Below, in pieces: positions 33,170 through 43,729 of a stretch of 64,000 bases of DNA (positions within the stretch are counted from its first letter, which is position 1; each line of letters starts with the position of its first letter). Under the pieces are notes generated by a model. It was not told where the DNA came from. It worked only from the letters and a program-made list of their open reading frames with translations, and made no database searches. The position numbers and the translations under genes are program-made. Source of the stretch: Protula sp. h YS-2021 (Eukaryota; Annelida; Polychaeta; Sabellida; Serpulidae); assembly GCA_949752745.1 (NCBI GenBank), contig OX457026.1:28148116-28212115 (forward strand), in the 5' to 3' direction.

Positions 33170-34990
33170 TCTTTCTCACCGGGTACAAAGCGAACGAGAT
33201 GGTAGTGGAAGGACTCAAGGGATGTTGACCCTATTGCACAACTGTACATCTTTAGCCTTAGCCCACCGTTCAGTGAAATCCCGGTTTCTGTGAAAGTTGA
33301 ATATTAGGCGGGTCCTGAGTACATTGAATGTGCTTTTGGGTCTCCCAAGATGTGCCAAATTCTTTGAGAATCCAGAAGAGTCACTCCCATTGTGTCGTCG
33401 CCTTTGTCCTCGCTCAGGTCAGTAAGAAGCGCGTGTATGAGTCTGGTATTTACTTCTACACCACACGTCCTCCGATGACAGTAAAGCTTCATCTCCTGCT
33501 TTTTGATGTGAAAAATCACGTCTTTGTCGTTCAAGCTCAGACGACCGTGGAGTACAGCTCTCTCTGCATCTTTCGTAAGGCGAAAATCTCGCGCAGATCC
33601 AGCTAAAATATGCAATCTGCTAGGCGAGCCATGAAATTCGGGTACAGCTAGTGGGCGTCTGTAGTAACAGCTGTAGTTAGTTTAAAGAAAAGAAGACAAC
33701 ACATCAGTAACATTAACTCGATACACCAGTTGCAGGGGCTTGGTTGGTTGATCCATTATTAGAACGATAGTACGCGCTACCTGCCGTTTACCATGAACAT
33801 TATTCTCATTTTCCCAAACTTGCTAACCACGTTTTAGTGATTTAATCAAATACGCATTCTATAGATGCTGTTATTTCTTGCAAACACCGTATCAGCACAA
33901 ACAAAATTAAACGTACAGTTATATATTTAATTTTACTCTCCTCATAAAGTGCCAGATGTCAAGCGGGGTTTGAGATCCGGCCAGCCTTCAAATATTGCCT
34001 TGGTCTTGCCAACCCATGTCTCCGCACAGCATTCGTGGTTGCGGCAGCATATCTTTGGATGAGACTCTACATCATGGCGCAATGCTCTGCCTCTTGCGGT
34101 GTTGTGACAGTTCTGAATGACGAAGCCTACATTGCAGAACCGGCACCTTGACCAAAAAGCTTCTACAACAAAACAAATCTTCTATAATGACAAATAACAG
34201 TGTAAGAAATAATTTAACATCACCAAATCATTTGCACAAGAAAGCATTGAAGTCCTTGCCCTTGAAGCGCGCACTCAGCCAAGTACAAGGCACAACGCTC
34301 CAGCCACAGCTCAGTGTACTGCTCTTGGACGGCCTTGAATAGGCTCTTCGCGCTATTCCGCAGTGTTCGTTCTCAGAAAAGGAATAACCTTAACATCACA
34401 GACATAAATAAAAAAAAATTCTTTTTGCTGAAAATGTGTATTTCTTTACACAAAATGACCACAAAACATAGCTCTCTCATTTTTTTCTTAGATTATATCG
34501 GCTACATTACATAAATCAGCTATTTATATTACTAATTGTTTCTGCGAAACAATTCTTACTCAATTTCGTGTAAGTATCACGAGAAAGTGGCTCCTGTACC
34601 CTGCATCTAGCTGATGTCGAATGGCAGGTTCCAGCAGATGTAGGGCGCCTTGCACCTCGAACACTGGACCTTCTCGGTCACTACCGTTAAGTAGCGATCT
34701 ATGTCGATCACCTTACCTTCCTGACGCGCTTGTAAATGTCACCACGTTCAGTATGGAATCCAGCCGCCACATGCAAGTATGTGTTCACAAATAAGGGTTG
34801 GATGCACAGTGTTGGTGGCTGTGGAGCGTCATACTACAGCTTCAATGCACTATTGAACTGCATTCTTTCAGATGGCCAAGCTTGAAAAAAGTGCTCTTGA
34901 GATCCACTTTTGATCCTTCTCAGGTATACTCTCCTTCCACAGCATCGGAAGTAAAATCTGAAAGACAGTTTTAGTTCTGTTCATAACAGT
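33170..34990 (-). pseudogene. Second DUF6729-like relic
   Basis: In family order on the minus strand: WISRALFSS (about 34910), PPTLCIQPLF, IYKRVRKVIDIDRYLTVVTE with a CxxC (about 34740) and QLDAGYRSHFLVILT (34600). Next come a Cys-rich segment (34151-33950) ending VGKTKAIFEGWPDLKPRL and, one frame over, DIWHFMRR. After acceptor TAACTACAG comes a segment 33675-33304: DFRLTKDAERAVLHG, CHRRTCGVEVNTRLIHALLT, DTMGVTLLDSQRIW. After another frameshift, GISLNGGLRLKMYSC and IGSTSLESFHYHLVRFVPG close it near 33205. This last block is missing from the first locus. Frameshifts at about 34600, 33980 and 33290 and a stop near 34860 mark it as a pseudogene. Several blocks expected between the pieces are absent. 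Confidence 0.65.
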
Positions 34991-35496
34991 ACAGAACTCC
35001 ATAAAATTCCAATACTCTACGTTTGGTGTTATAAGAAAACAAGACAATCATGGATTGCATATTCCGAGCTGAACAGAACTTTGTTCGAGCCTTCGTAATT
35101 CAGTGAAACTTTACTGAGCTTTTCCGACCTGATCAAATATTTCAGCAAGACTCAGAATTGCAAAAGCTCATAGAACCGTAATTTTGGACATTATTGGTCC
35201 CTCAAACTGAAAGCAAAACGTTGAAAATCTACAATATGAATTGTTTTATCCAGTTCCAATGCATGACACTTAGGAAAGCTAGCAGTCTTGGATTGTATAT
35301 TCCCAGTTAGTTCGAACGTTGACTATCTGCGTCGAATGAAATCGTATGGAGATAAAGCTCTGGTATGGTATTGAAGTTGTTTAATAAAGCACACTTTAGA
35401 AAGGAAGTGAAATGATTACAGAGTGGTTGAAATATCCAATAGTATAGCAATGGAATTTGAATAAAAGCAGAGAGCTTATAAACAGAGAGGTGAATC
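34991..35496. other. No gene seen
   Basis: AT-rich spacer with no recognisable exon or repeat. Confidence 0.4.
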
Positions 35497-35795
35497 TCGC
35501 TAGTTAGCATATTGTGGCTGTTGTTTTGCTAAGCCATCTGGTGGCACGCTGTATTAACTAAACAATCCAAACAGCCTAATTTGAATGTATACTACGTAAA
35601 GAAAACTATTTGATAACAAACCTGTTCAATTCACACACAACCTACGCTAGTTAGCATATTGTGGCTGTTGTTTTGCTAAGCCATCTGGTGGCACGCTGTA
35701 TTAACTAAACAATCCAAACAGCCTAATTTGAATGTATACTACGTAAAGAAAACTATTTGATAACAAACCTGTTCAATTCACGCACAACCTACTGC
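35497..35795 (+). repeat. Tandem duplication, two 149-bp copies
   Basis: The sequence beginning 'cgctagttagcatattgtgg' at 35497 repeats almost exactly at 35646 ('cacacaacctac' versus 'cgcacaacctac' near the ends). The near-identity suggests a recent event. It lies just outside the 3' end of the P-element-like relic. Confidence 0.9.
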
Positions 35796-35969
35796 GTGTT
35801 ACTTCAGAAACAGAAAACTTAAAGGCATTTTTCACAGCATAAAACACGAACAGTGACCACGGTAACTGATATATTATTTTTACATGTTCATCAGTTTTCA
35901 AACCTTTCTGTTTCGTTTTCCACCAGCAGGCGGCATGCAGTCTAACTTTAAAAAATAAATTTACAGCTT

Positions 35970-37790
35970 TCTCTATTTTTTTATAATATGCGCTTCACCA
36001 CAAATTAATTCAATGCATTTTTCCATCCAGTACTGACCATTGGAGACAAGTCTGAACATGACCTTGTTTAAATGCAGAATGTTCTTAAAATTATTCGTAT
36101 AAAAATGTTCTAAATGTTCAACAAAATTTGCAAATTCTTCCGTAGGCAAAACTAATGAACCCTTCGTTTCATGTTTTTCCCTGATAAATGTGTACATAAT
36201 TTCGTTCTCTTGAACCACTGTTGCTATGCATTTTTCTTTGCAAATTTGACAATAAATTTGAACTTTCTTGAGTAAATAACCTGCACTACAAGCACAAACA
36301 TTTTATACACAAGCGTTGGGGGACTTTAAAACTTGCAGTATACCCACTGTTTCTGAGGCAATTTTAACAAAATTATCGCCACAATTTTCCACCGTTGTGG
36401 GAGTAGCTTCTGGATCAAACGATGAAACATCGAGAAGCACTTTATCTAGATCGACTTTACAATTTGAGCGTTCGCTCTGGACAAGAAGCTGTTCCACAAC
36501 AATTTGGCGAAATGTCCCACGAAATTATTTCGGTGTGGGATTATCCCCATGACCACCCCTACCCCTTACAATGCTAAACAGATTTTCGGCACAATCCTGA
36601 TTAAGACGGTTAGTTAACAGAAATGTATAATCACAATTGACATTAAGATCATTCCACAACATTCTAAAACTATTGATTGAAATTTTCCAACCCTCAATAC
36701 TTGTCACCGATTTCCCACTTATTCAAAAACTGATCACATTCTTGTAGGAATTCCAAGTGCCCACTTTCAGTTGAAATTGCTTGGCGAAAATACTGTGAAC
36801 AATTGGTATTTGAACTGTTGGATGTATTAAATAATTTATCATAAAAATCAATAAATTTTGCTGTGTGAATGGCGTCTGGTTCGAGTTCTTTCAAAGGACT
36901 TAAAGTAGAGATTCTTGCTGCGACTGAATCGCTAAGCACCTGGGTTGCTAAGTTAACACGCACGGCGGCGAAAGGACGAAGCGTAATATGATTGTCCGTC
37001 AGTTTTGTAGCCATACGAACCGAAGTGGATTCATCAAATTCATAAAATTTCGCTACGTGTTCCTACAGTATTGGCTTGCCGTCGCTCAGGAATCCATGTT
37101 TCATACAATTATTGCGTATATTTTTTTTCAAATGTGGCGGATCATGCATCACGTAGATCGTTTCTTGGCCAACTTGAATAAATGGTCTTTCGGCAGTAAT
37201 GTTTTCCAACTTTTCCAGAAGAGACCTGTTGTTTGAACTCTGGTCACAAATTAACAATTTAACCTGAAGACCGACAGACTGTAATTTTTCGACGCACTTT
37301 CTGACAGCTCTTTGCAACATTGTCCAGGAAACAGGACCAGCGACAGGAAATATCCAATTGGCTGTTTCCATTTGCTTTTTAGTCCACGGACTTGAAAATA
37401 AGAGCGTGATTTGCATTCACCAAACACACTAAAATCTTCGAATCCTTCAATTTTATCAGTCACAGAATTGTATGAAAGTCCAGTTTTCAACGACATTTCG
37501 TCAAAAATGACAGCGCACTGCTTGTCCAGGTTGTCCATGTCGGTCACTTTAAGTTTCATGGCATCTAATACTTTGGTACTAAATCCAGGACCCACATTCC
37601 CTTTCTACAGAGTTTTCAAAAGTTTTTTTTTTCGAAAGCAATTTGAAAAATTTTTGAAGTAGTTTATACGCCCTTCTGCTGTGGTAGAATACTGAAAGGG
37701 CCAACATTTTATCCTTTATTGGCCAGCGCAGTCCTTTCGAGTTTCTGTTTGCAAGAAACATTTGGGTGCGAATAAAAATGACTGTAGTTT
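35970..37790 (-). pseudogene. P-element/THAP9-like transposase relic
   Basis: Overlapping minus-strand frames read in order RWPIKDKMLALSVFYHSRRA (37720), VIFDEMSLKTGLSYNSV (first Asp), FSVFGECKSRSYFQVRGLKS, PVSWTMLQRAVRKC, KLLICDQSSNNRSL (second Asp) and YVMHDPPHLKKNIRNN. Then come LTDNHITLRPFAAVRVNLAT, FLLTNRLNQDCAENLFSIV (catalytic Glu), RGRGGHGDNPTPK and a C-terminal Cys-containing part (CSAGYLLKK...CQICKEK). This is the DDE transposase core and C-terminal region of the P-element superfamily, to which vertebrate THAP9 belongs. At least five frameshifts split it and the N-terminal THAP zinc finger is missing. Catalytic residues survive. The upstream border is near the microsatellite element at 37871. 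Confidence 0.8.
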
Positions 37791-37870
37791 CCGGTAACTA
37801 CTCCTTAATTTGATTAATAATAATGTCAATTTGTTTTTTCCTCTTGCCCACTGGCCTGGTCATTTTTATG

Positions 37871-37907
37871 TCTCCCCGACCAAGGGGAGACATATAGTGT
37901 TTGTACG

Positions 37908-37940
<33 letters not shown>
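37871..37940 (+). repeat. Hairpin head plus TG microsatellite
   Basis: Perfect 8-bp inverted arms GTCTCCCC and GGGGAGAC around GACCAA, then 'atatagtgtttgtacgttc' and a 28-bp TG run. It resembles heads at 20996, 21069 and 31322. Confidence 0.75.
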
Positions 37941-37941
<1 letters not shown>

Positions 37942-37999
37942 ATGCGGCTTCGTCGGGAAACAAGACGAATTGGTGTGTATCACGTTGCAATGTTAAAGT

Positions 38000-38028
38000 G
38001 AAACGGACCGAATTTCGGTCCGTTTCGC
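38000..38028. repeat. Perfect short inverted repeat
   Basis: GAAACGGACCGAA is followed immediately by its reverse complement, with one shared central base (13-bp arms). It is the start of a region rich in the word TTTCGC. Confidence 0.7.
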
Positions 38029-38029
38029 A

Positions 38030-38739
38030 TTTTGGTCGGGTCGTCCGTTTCGCAAATCTGTGTTAGGGGTTCATTTTGCGAAACAGGACGTGCTCTTTCA
38101 CCTGAGACCACATGCCTATTTCGCAGAAATTTACAGAGACCATCAAATTTGCTGTGTAAAATAGTTCTCACACCAACATATAGGTGGCTACCCACCATGA
38201 ACTCTGTGTGAGAAAAGCACGTGGAACGAGAGCCAATCAGAAGGCGTACACATCTTTCGATCTGTGTGAAATCTATTTTTATATCACATTTCCGCCAATC
38301 AGGTGCTAGCACATGTGTCAGGGGAGCGCGACCACGTGTTCGAATGGACCCGGCCCCGAGTGGTTGTCTACTTTTTGGCCGACATTTTAGTAGATTTTGG
38401 GGTGGCCTATCCAAATAATTGTATTTAAAACAAAAAGAATAATATCACAAAATACGTTTTAAAGTTATTTATTGTTTTGTTTGTAGCCTATAAATCTCAA
38501 AAATCAAAGTTAAAGTTGAGGGTAAACAAGGCAACACCCCTTTTGTTAGTGGACGATAATATCAGAAAGTTTCCACTTCGTTTTTTTAAGTACATATTTT
38601 TGCTTAACTGAAGCAAAGTGTCACATATTTTATTAAGCAATCGTTAAAGTTTGTTTATCTTCGTACATTCTTGTTTTTTTTTAAACCAAGTCATTTGTTT
38701 GACATATTATTCTCGGTTTCTTTATATAAGCCGGTCTGT
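38030..38739. other. No gene supported
   Basis: Open frames on both strands overlap at 38000-38420, but neither shows a domain or splice signals. AT-rich beyond 38420. Confidence 0.35.
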
Positions 38740-41238
38740 TTCGCAAGACACATGTATGCGTGTTGTGTGTGAATTGCAGTCACTGTAAACTCTCAGTGCA
38801 CTTTATAACTTTTTATTGTGCGAACAGGCGTGTAACGTGTCCGTACAAGTCTTATTTACACTCAATTTTCTGTAGTTATCGCTGAAATTGACTTAATCTC
38901 TCATTACTTGATGCCCTTAAACTTGAGTGTTGTGTTCACCAAATTCTTCCAAATTCGCCTGGTTTCACTGTGTAGAGGCAGGTTCTCGTGTGATGCCATT
39001 TATATTTTTGGGGTGTACAAGCGTGTGTCATGTGCATACATGTCTAACATACACGCAGTCTTTCCGTCAATATCACTTAAACTGAGTCTCGTTTCTCACT
39101 GCTTGGTGACCTTAATCTAAATTGTGCTGTCTTTTTTTCAAATTCGGCTTATTTCACTTCGACTGAATCTAATACTTCAAAAGTGCATTGTTGCATTAGC
39201 GCAAGTAGAGGGGTGCACCACCCCCACTCCCCCCTCCTCCTGTAATGTTAACACCGTTAAACTTAAAATTTTTGCAGGCGAACCCCCCCCCCCCCCCTCT
39301 CTAATACACAACCAGTGCGAAATTGATAGTTGATAAACGCATTAAAATCGGTTTATTTTGCTCATTGCAGGACTTCAAAAATATATTGCTCCATTAGTAT
39401 AGCTAGTGAGGGACAATGACGTGCAACCCTCCCCCTAGCTTTATAAAAAATATCGCATTAACTGAGTTTCATATCTCACTACTTGTTGGCGTTAACTTGA
39501 GTGTGCTGTATTCGCAACATTTTCTCAAATTCGACTTGATCCGCCCAGTAGATGCAGTTATTACTCTGTGCCATTTGTATCTTCCTGTGGGGGGTTTACA
39601 AACCTGATTCTTGTGTTTCAAGTCAAATTTACCCCAGTCTATCTGTTAATATCGCTTTAACTTAGTTTAACTATCTCACTGTCCTTTATTTCGAGTGTGC
39701 TTTATTTAAAAAAAAAAGCAGAGAGAGAGGGGGAGACAGAGAGAAAGCGATTCGTTTCACATTGACTTTGCGTTTTGACACACCAAAACGGCTTGTTTTT
39801 TCGAGCCAAAAATTGCAGTATTTGTACTGTTAAATTGGCACAACAACGGGGTGGGAGGGGGTTGGGGTTCATTCGGGGTAAACCCCTCCACCCTTTCCCC
39901 AAAAAGCGAAATGCACTGGTAAAGTCTAGAAGTGAAAAAAATGTATATTAACACCGTTAAACCTAGACATTTTTCTCACCAGAGCCTCCTCCCCCCCCTC
40001 CCCTCTTCTCTTGCGCACGCCAACTGCGAAATTGGTAGTTGATAAACGTACTAAAAACGGTCTGTTTTATTGACTGACGGACGCAATCCTTCAAAAATGT
40101 TTTGCTCCATTGGTGTAGCTAGGAGGATACAATGACGGGCAACTCTTCCTCCCCTCGTCCGTTTTTCTCGGAAAAAAATGTTGTATTTTCTGAGTTTCAT
40201 GTCTGTTCATGTCTGTTCATGTTACTTTCGCAAGCGACATGTATGCGTGCCGCGTGTGAGGTGCAGTTACTGTAAACTCTCAGTACCATTCATTTTAAAC
40301 TTTTTTCTTGGCGTGTGCAAGCGTGTTTCATGTCCGCATATGTTTTATTTACACCCACTCTTTCTGTGGATATCGCTGAAATTGGCTTTCATTATGCCCC
40401 AACCCTTCGGATTGGGGCCTATTGGTTTGGGGTGTCCGTCCGTCTGTCCGTCATCGCTTTATACCCCTATGATTTTTTTTTTGGGGGGGGGGGCGGTTGG
40501 GGCCCGCTTGTGTTTCACAAATACTTGTTTCTCATTATTTGATGCCCTTAAACTTGAGTGTGCTGTGGCCACCAAATTCTCCCAAATTCGCTTGGTTACG
40601 CCGTGTAGAGGCAGGTTCTTGAGTGATGCCATTTTATATGTTTCTGGGGTGTACAAGCGTGTGTCATGTGCGTACAAGTCTAATATACACTAAGTCTTTC
40701 CGTCAATATCGCTTAAACTGAGTTTCGTTTTTTACTGCTTGGTGACCTTAATCTTAATTGTGCTGTCTTTTTTTTTTTTTTTTTTAAATTCGACTTATTT
40801 CACTTTGACTGAAACTAATACTTCAAAAGTGCATTTTTGTATTAGCGCAAATAGGGAGGGTGCGCGACCTTCCCCACTCCTCCCTCCGCCCACCCCCCTC
40901 CCCTCCCCTCCCCGTCCCAAGAGCAAAATGCAATGATAAAGCCTATTAGTCATAAAAAAATGTTTAACACCGTTAAGCGTAAGATATTTGCACACGAGAA
41001 CTCCCTCCCCCCTCTTAATACACAACCACTGCGAAATTGCGCATTAAAATGGGCTTATTTTATTCATTGCAGGACGCAATCCTTCAAAAATATATTGCTC
41101 TATTAGTGTAGCTAGTGGGAGACAATGACGTGCAAACCTCCCCCTCCCTTTTAAAAAAAAATATCGCTTTAACTGAATTTCACTATCTCACTGTCCTTAA
41201 TCTTGAGTATGCTTTTTTTTTGTTAAAAAAAAAAAAAA

Positions 41239-41269
<31 letters not shown>

Positions 41270-41600
41270 AATCGATTCGTTTCACGCTGGCTTAACGTTT
41301 TGGCACATCAAAACGGCTTTTTTTTTCGAGCCAAAAATTGTAGTATTTGTACTGTTAAATTGGTGCAACAACGGGGTTGGGGGCATTCCGGGTAAACCCC
41401 ACCCTTTCCCCAAAAAGCGAAATGCACTGGTAAAGTCTGGAAGTGAAAAGAAATTTTGCCGGCCAGATCCACCTCACCCTTCCTCCTCCTCTCTTGTACA
41501 CGCCAACTGCGAAATTGACATTGATAACACACCGAAACGGCTATTCGCAGTTGATTTGCTTGCATCTGTCAGCGGGCTAAAGCGAGAGATTCTCACGCAC
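38740..41600 (+). repeat. Two diverged copies of a 1.4-1.6-kb duplication with internal subrepeats
   Basis: Landmarks recur in order: 'tgtatgcgtg...' (38754 and 40238), 'gatgcccttaaacttgagtg' (38909 and 40541), 'tacaagcgtgtgtcatgtgc' (39017 and 40652), 'cttcaaaagtgcatt' (39175 and 40821) and the C-rich tracts. Shorter motifs ('cttgagtgtgctg', 'gcgaaattg...gttgataaacg') recur inside each copy, so the unit itself is built from older repeats. The long C, T and A runs make gene content unlikely. Confidence 0.65.
40396..40531 (+). mobile_element. 136-bp hairpin/microsatellite insertion with 7-bp target duplication
   Basis: Absent from the older duplicate at 38890-38905. It is flanked by TCATTAT (40389-40395 and 40532-40538). 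It begins GCCCCAA...TTGGGGC (hairpin) and is followed by a CCGT run and a G tract. Confidence 0.65.
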
Positions 41601-41617
41601 ATGTGATAGGCTGTGTC

Positions 41618-41790
41618 TTTTATGTATTTTCGCTTTCGGAATTGAATGTAAAAAAAATCTACCGAGATTTTCATATACAACTTATGTCTGAAAAGTCCCT
41701 AATAACGAAGTCAGATTTTTGGCGTACATTTCGCGAGTTGGACAAGAAATCGCGATTTTCCTCGTTTGTTTCCCGACATACCTGTATATG
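41618..41790 (+). repeat. 170-bp direct repeat, left copy
   Basis: From 'tattttcgctttcggaattg' to 'ctgtatatgtgtg' this matches 54706-54883 with few differences. The pair flanks the Tudor-like gene and the hairpin array at a distance of 13 kb. Confidence 0.8.
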
Positions 41791-41792
41791 TG

Positions 41793-42400
41793 TGATTGTG
41801 TATTATTGTGCGCTGTTTTATTTGTTTGAGCACTACTTTTATGATTGGCTTGCCTTGTTACTATTTACACGCGAAAACTGTCATATTTATCTTCCCATAT
41901 ATGCTTCCCAGATCCTCCCCCCTCTCCATCCACACCCCGCCCCCTTCACTGCGGAATAGCCAGTGCAAACACGTATCAGAAGCTCTAAGTCACAGTAGAT
42001 TTGCTTTGATCTGTGAACGGGCTAAAAGCTCGAGATTCCCACGCTCATGACAGGCTGACTGTATATTATTGTGCGCTGTTTTAATTGTGTGAGCACTACT
42101 TTTATGATTGACTTGTCTTGTTACTATTTACACGCGAAAACTGTCATATTTTTCTTCCCATATATGCTTCCCAGATCCTCCCCCCTCTCCATCCACACCC
42201 CCGCCCCCCTTCACTGCGGAATAGCCAGTTCAAACACGTATCAGAAGCTCTAAGTCGCAGTAGATTTGCTTTGATCTGTGAACGGGCTAAAAGCTCGAGA
42301 TTCCCACGCTCATGACAGGCTGACTGTATATTATTGTGCGCTGTTGTGTGAGCACTACTTTTATGATTGACTTGCCTTGTCACTGTTTACGCGCGAAATA
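41793..42400 (+). repeat. Tandem repeat, about 266 bp, 2.3 copies
   Basis: 'tattattgtgcgctgtt' recurs at 41793, 42061 and 42326. Each is followed by 'gagcactacttttatgattg' and a C-rich segment. The first two copies are nearly identical. Confidence 0.85.
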
Positions 42401-43453
42401 ATCCGTCATTTTGTAAAGGTTTTCTGCCATTAAAATGCTTGTTTAGCGATATTTTTTAGCTTGTGTTAGTTTATAAAAAAAATATGGTAAGGTTTGGAAT
42501 GAAATTATCTGCGAAACACTACACTGTGTACATGAACTTGAATGTTTTTTTTTTTTTGACTCAGTATATGCAAATTAACCTGTCACGAGGTGTATGCGCG
42601 CGGCTTTGTTCTTGGTAGCATCACTTCAATGCAGAAAGCGTCCAGGTTACATGTGGATAATTTTTGAAAAACTTAAAAGTGGATAAAAAGTTAATGAGGA
42701 TATGCCTGAAAGGTAAATACACACATGTTAAAAGCGCGGTTATTTTGTGAATCACGGGAAAATGTTTGTTTAGCGTATTTGGTGTGATTTGTGACATTTT
42801 TTTTTAAGAATGTGTAAGATGCTGCTGTAAAAATACAGGCTTAATTGTCAGGGCGGCATTTTTTTGAGCTAGCATGCCTTGTCATTTTGCGGATTTAAAT
42901 GTCGAGAAATGTTCACACAGAAAATTGTTGCTCAGTTTCGCTTGAAAATGCTGTCGATGTTGTCTGTTCATGGATTTCTTGGTGTACAATTTTTTGTAAG
43001 TAGCCACTGCTGGAAACTAACTTTTTTAGGCCCGGGTCCTTGGGACCCGTGTCTTTGAAAAAGGAGGATCCAAAGCTATTTAGGCAGGATCCGAACCGTG
43101 TTAAGATAAAATAGGGCGCAAGAAGACCTGATTTTTTGCGGCTCAGTCGGACTCTGGGTAGCCAAAAAGGAGGGTCTCGGACCCCCGCCAATTTCCATCC
43201 CTGTTAATACGTACACAGACTTTTGCCAATTTTAAACCTCTGCCCTGAACGCAGTCCGGATGCTTTGCCCCCCCCCTTCACCTTGAACGCTTAAAAGAAT
43301 AAGCCAATTCGCACTTAGATTTTTGCGTAAATTTTTTGCGTTTCGGCTGAATTCAGGTGTGATTAGGATGTAAATGATGGAAAAAAAAGCGGCATGGATG
43401 GTATCTTAGAATGTAAAAAAAATCGGTCAATTTCGCGCAGTTATAGCTTATGC
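42401..43453. other. No gene seen
   Basis: AT-rich DNA with homopolymers. No exon, SINE or LINE recognised before the SINE fragment at 43454. Confidence 0.45.
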
Positions 43454-43601
43454 TGTCGGGTCATACCTAAGATTGGGATTTCTCTTTGTTACTCCGTGAG
43501 GGACTCCACATACAACGGTTAGAGAGATTTTGAATGCTTCATATCAGAATAATGTGGCAGGGGGCCCCGATATGGCCATAGCAGTAAAAACAGATAGAAA
43601 A
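43454..43601 (+). mobile_element. Diverged SINE 3' part
   Basis: 'gtcgggtcatacctaag', 'actccacata' and 'agaataatgtggcaggg' follow the SINE family at 10631, with the head missing and many substitutions. It lies just upstream of the Tudor-like gene. Confidence 0.65.
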
Positions 43602-43729
43602 TCACAATGCTACACAAAATGTATCCGGTCACTTGTCGGTTAGTTTCGCTAAGATTTATGGATTGTGTTGTCGTTATGTCAAATTCCGAATATATTCAGC
43701 TAATGATATTTCTCTTATTGCTTTCACAG

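Noticed and set aside
37980..38414. 144-residue minus-strand frame and its plus-strand shadow
   Set aside because: Overlapping open frames on both strands with no recognisable motif; starts in a palindrome.
42913..43191. 92-residue minus-strand frame
   Set aside because: No domain, no splice signals and no similarity to neighbours. Most likely chance.
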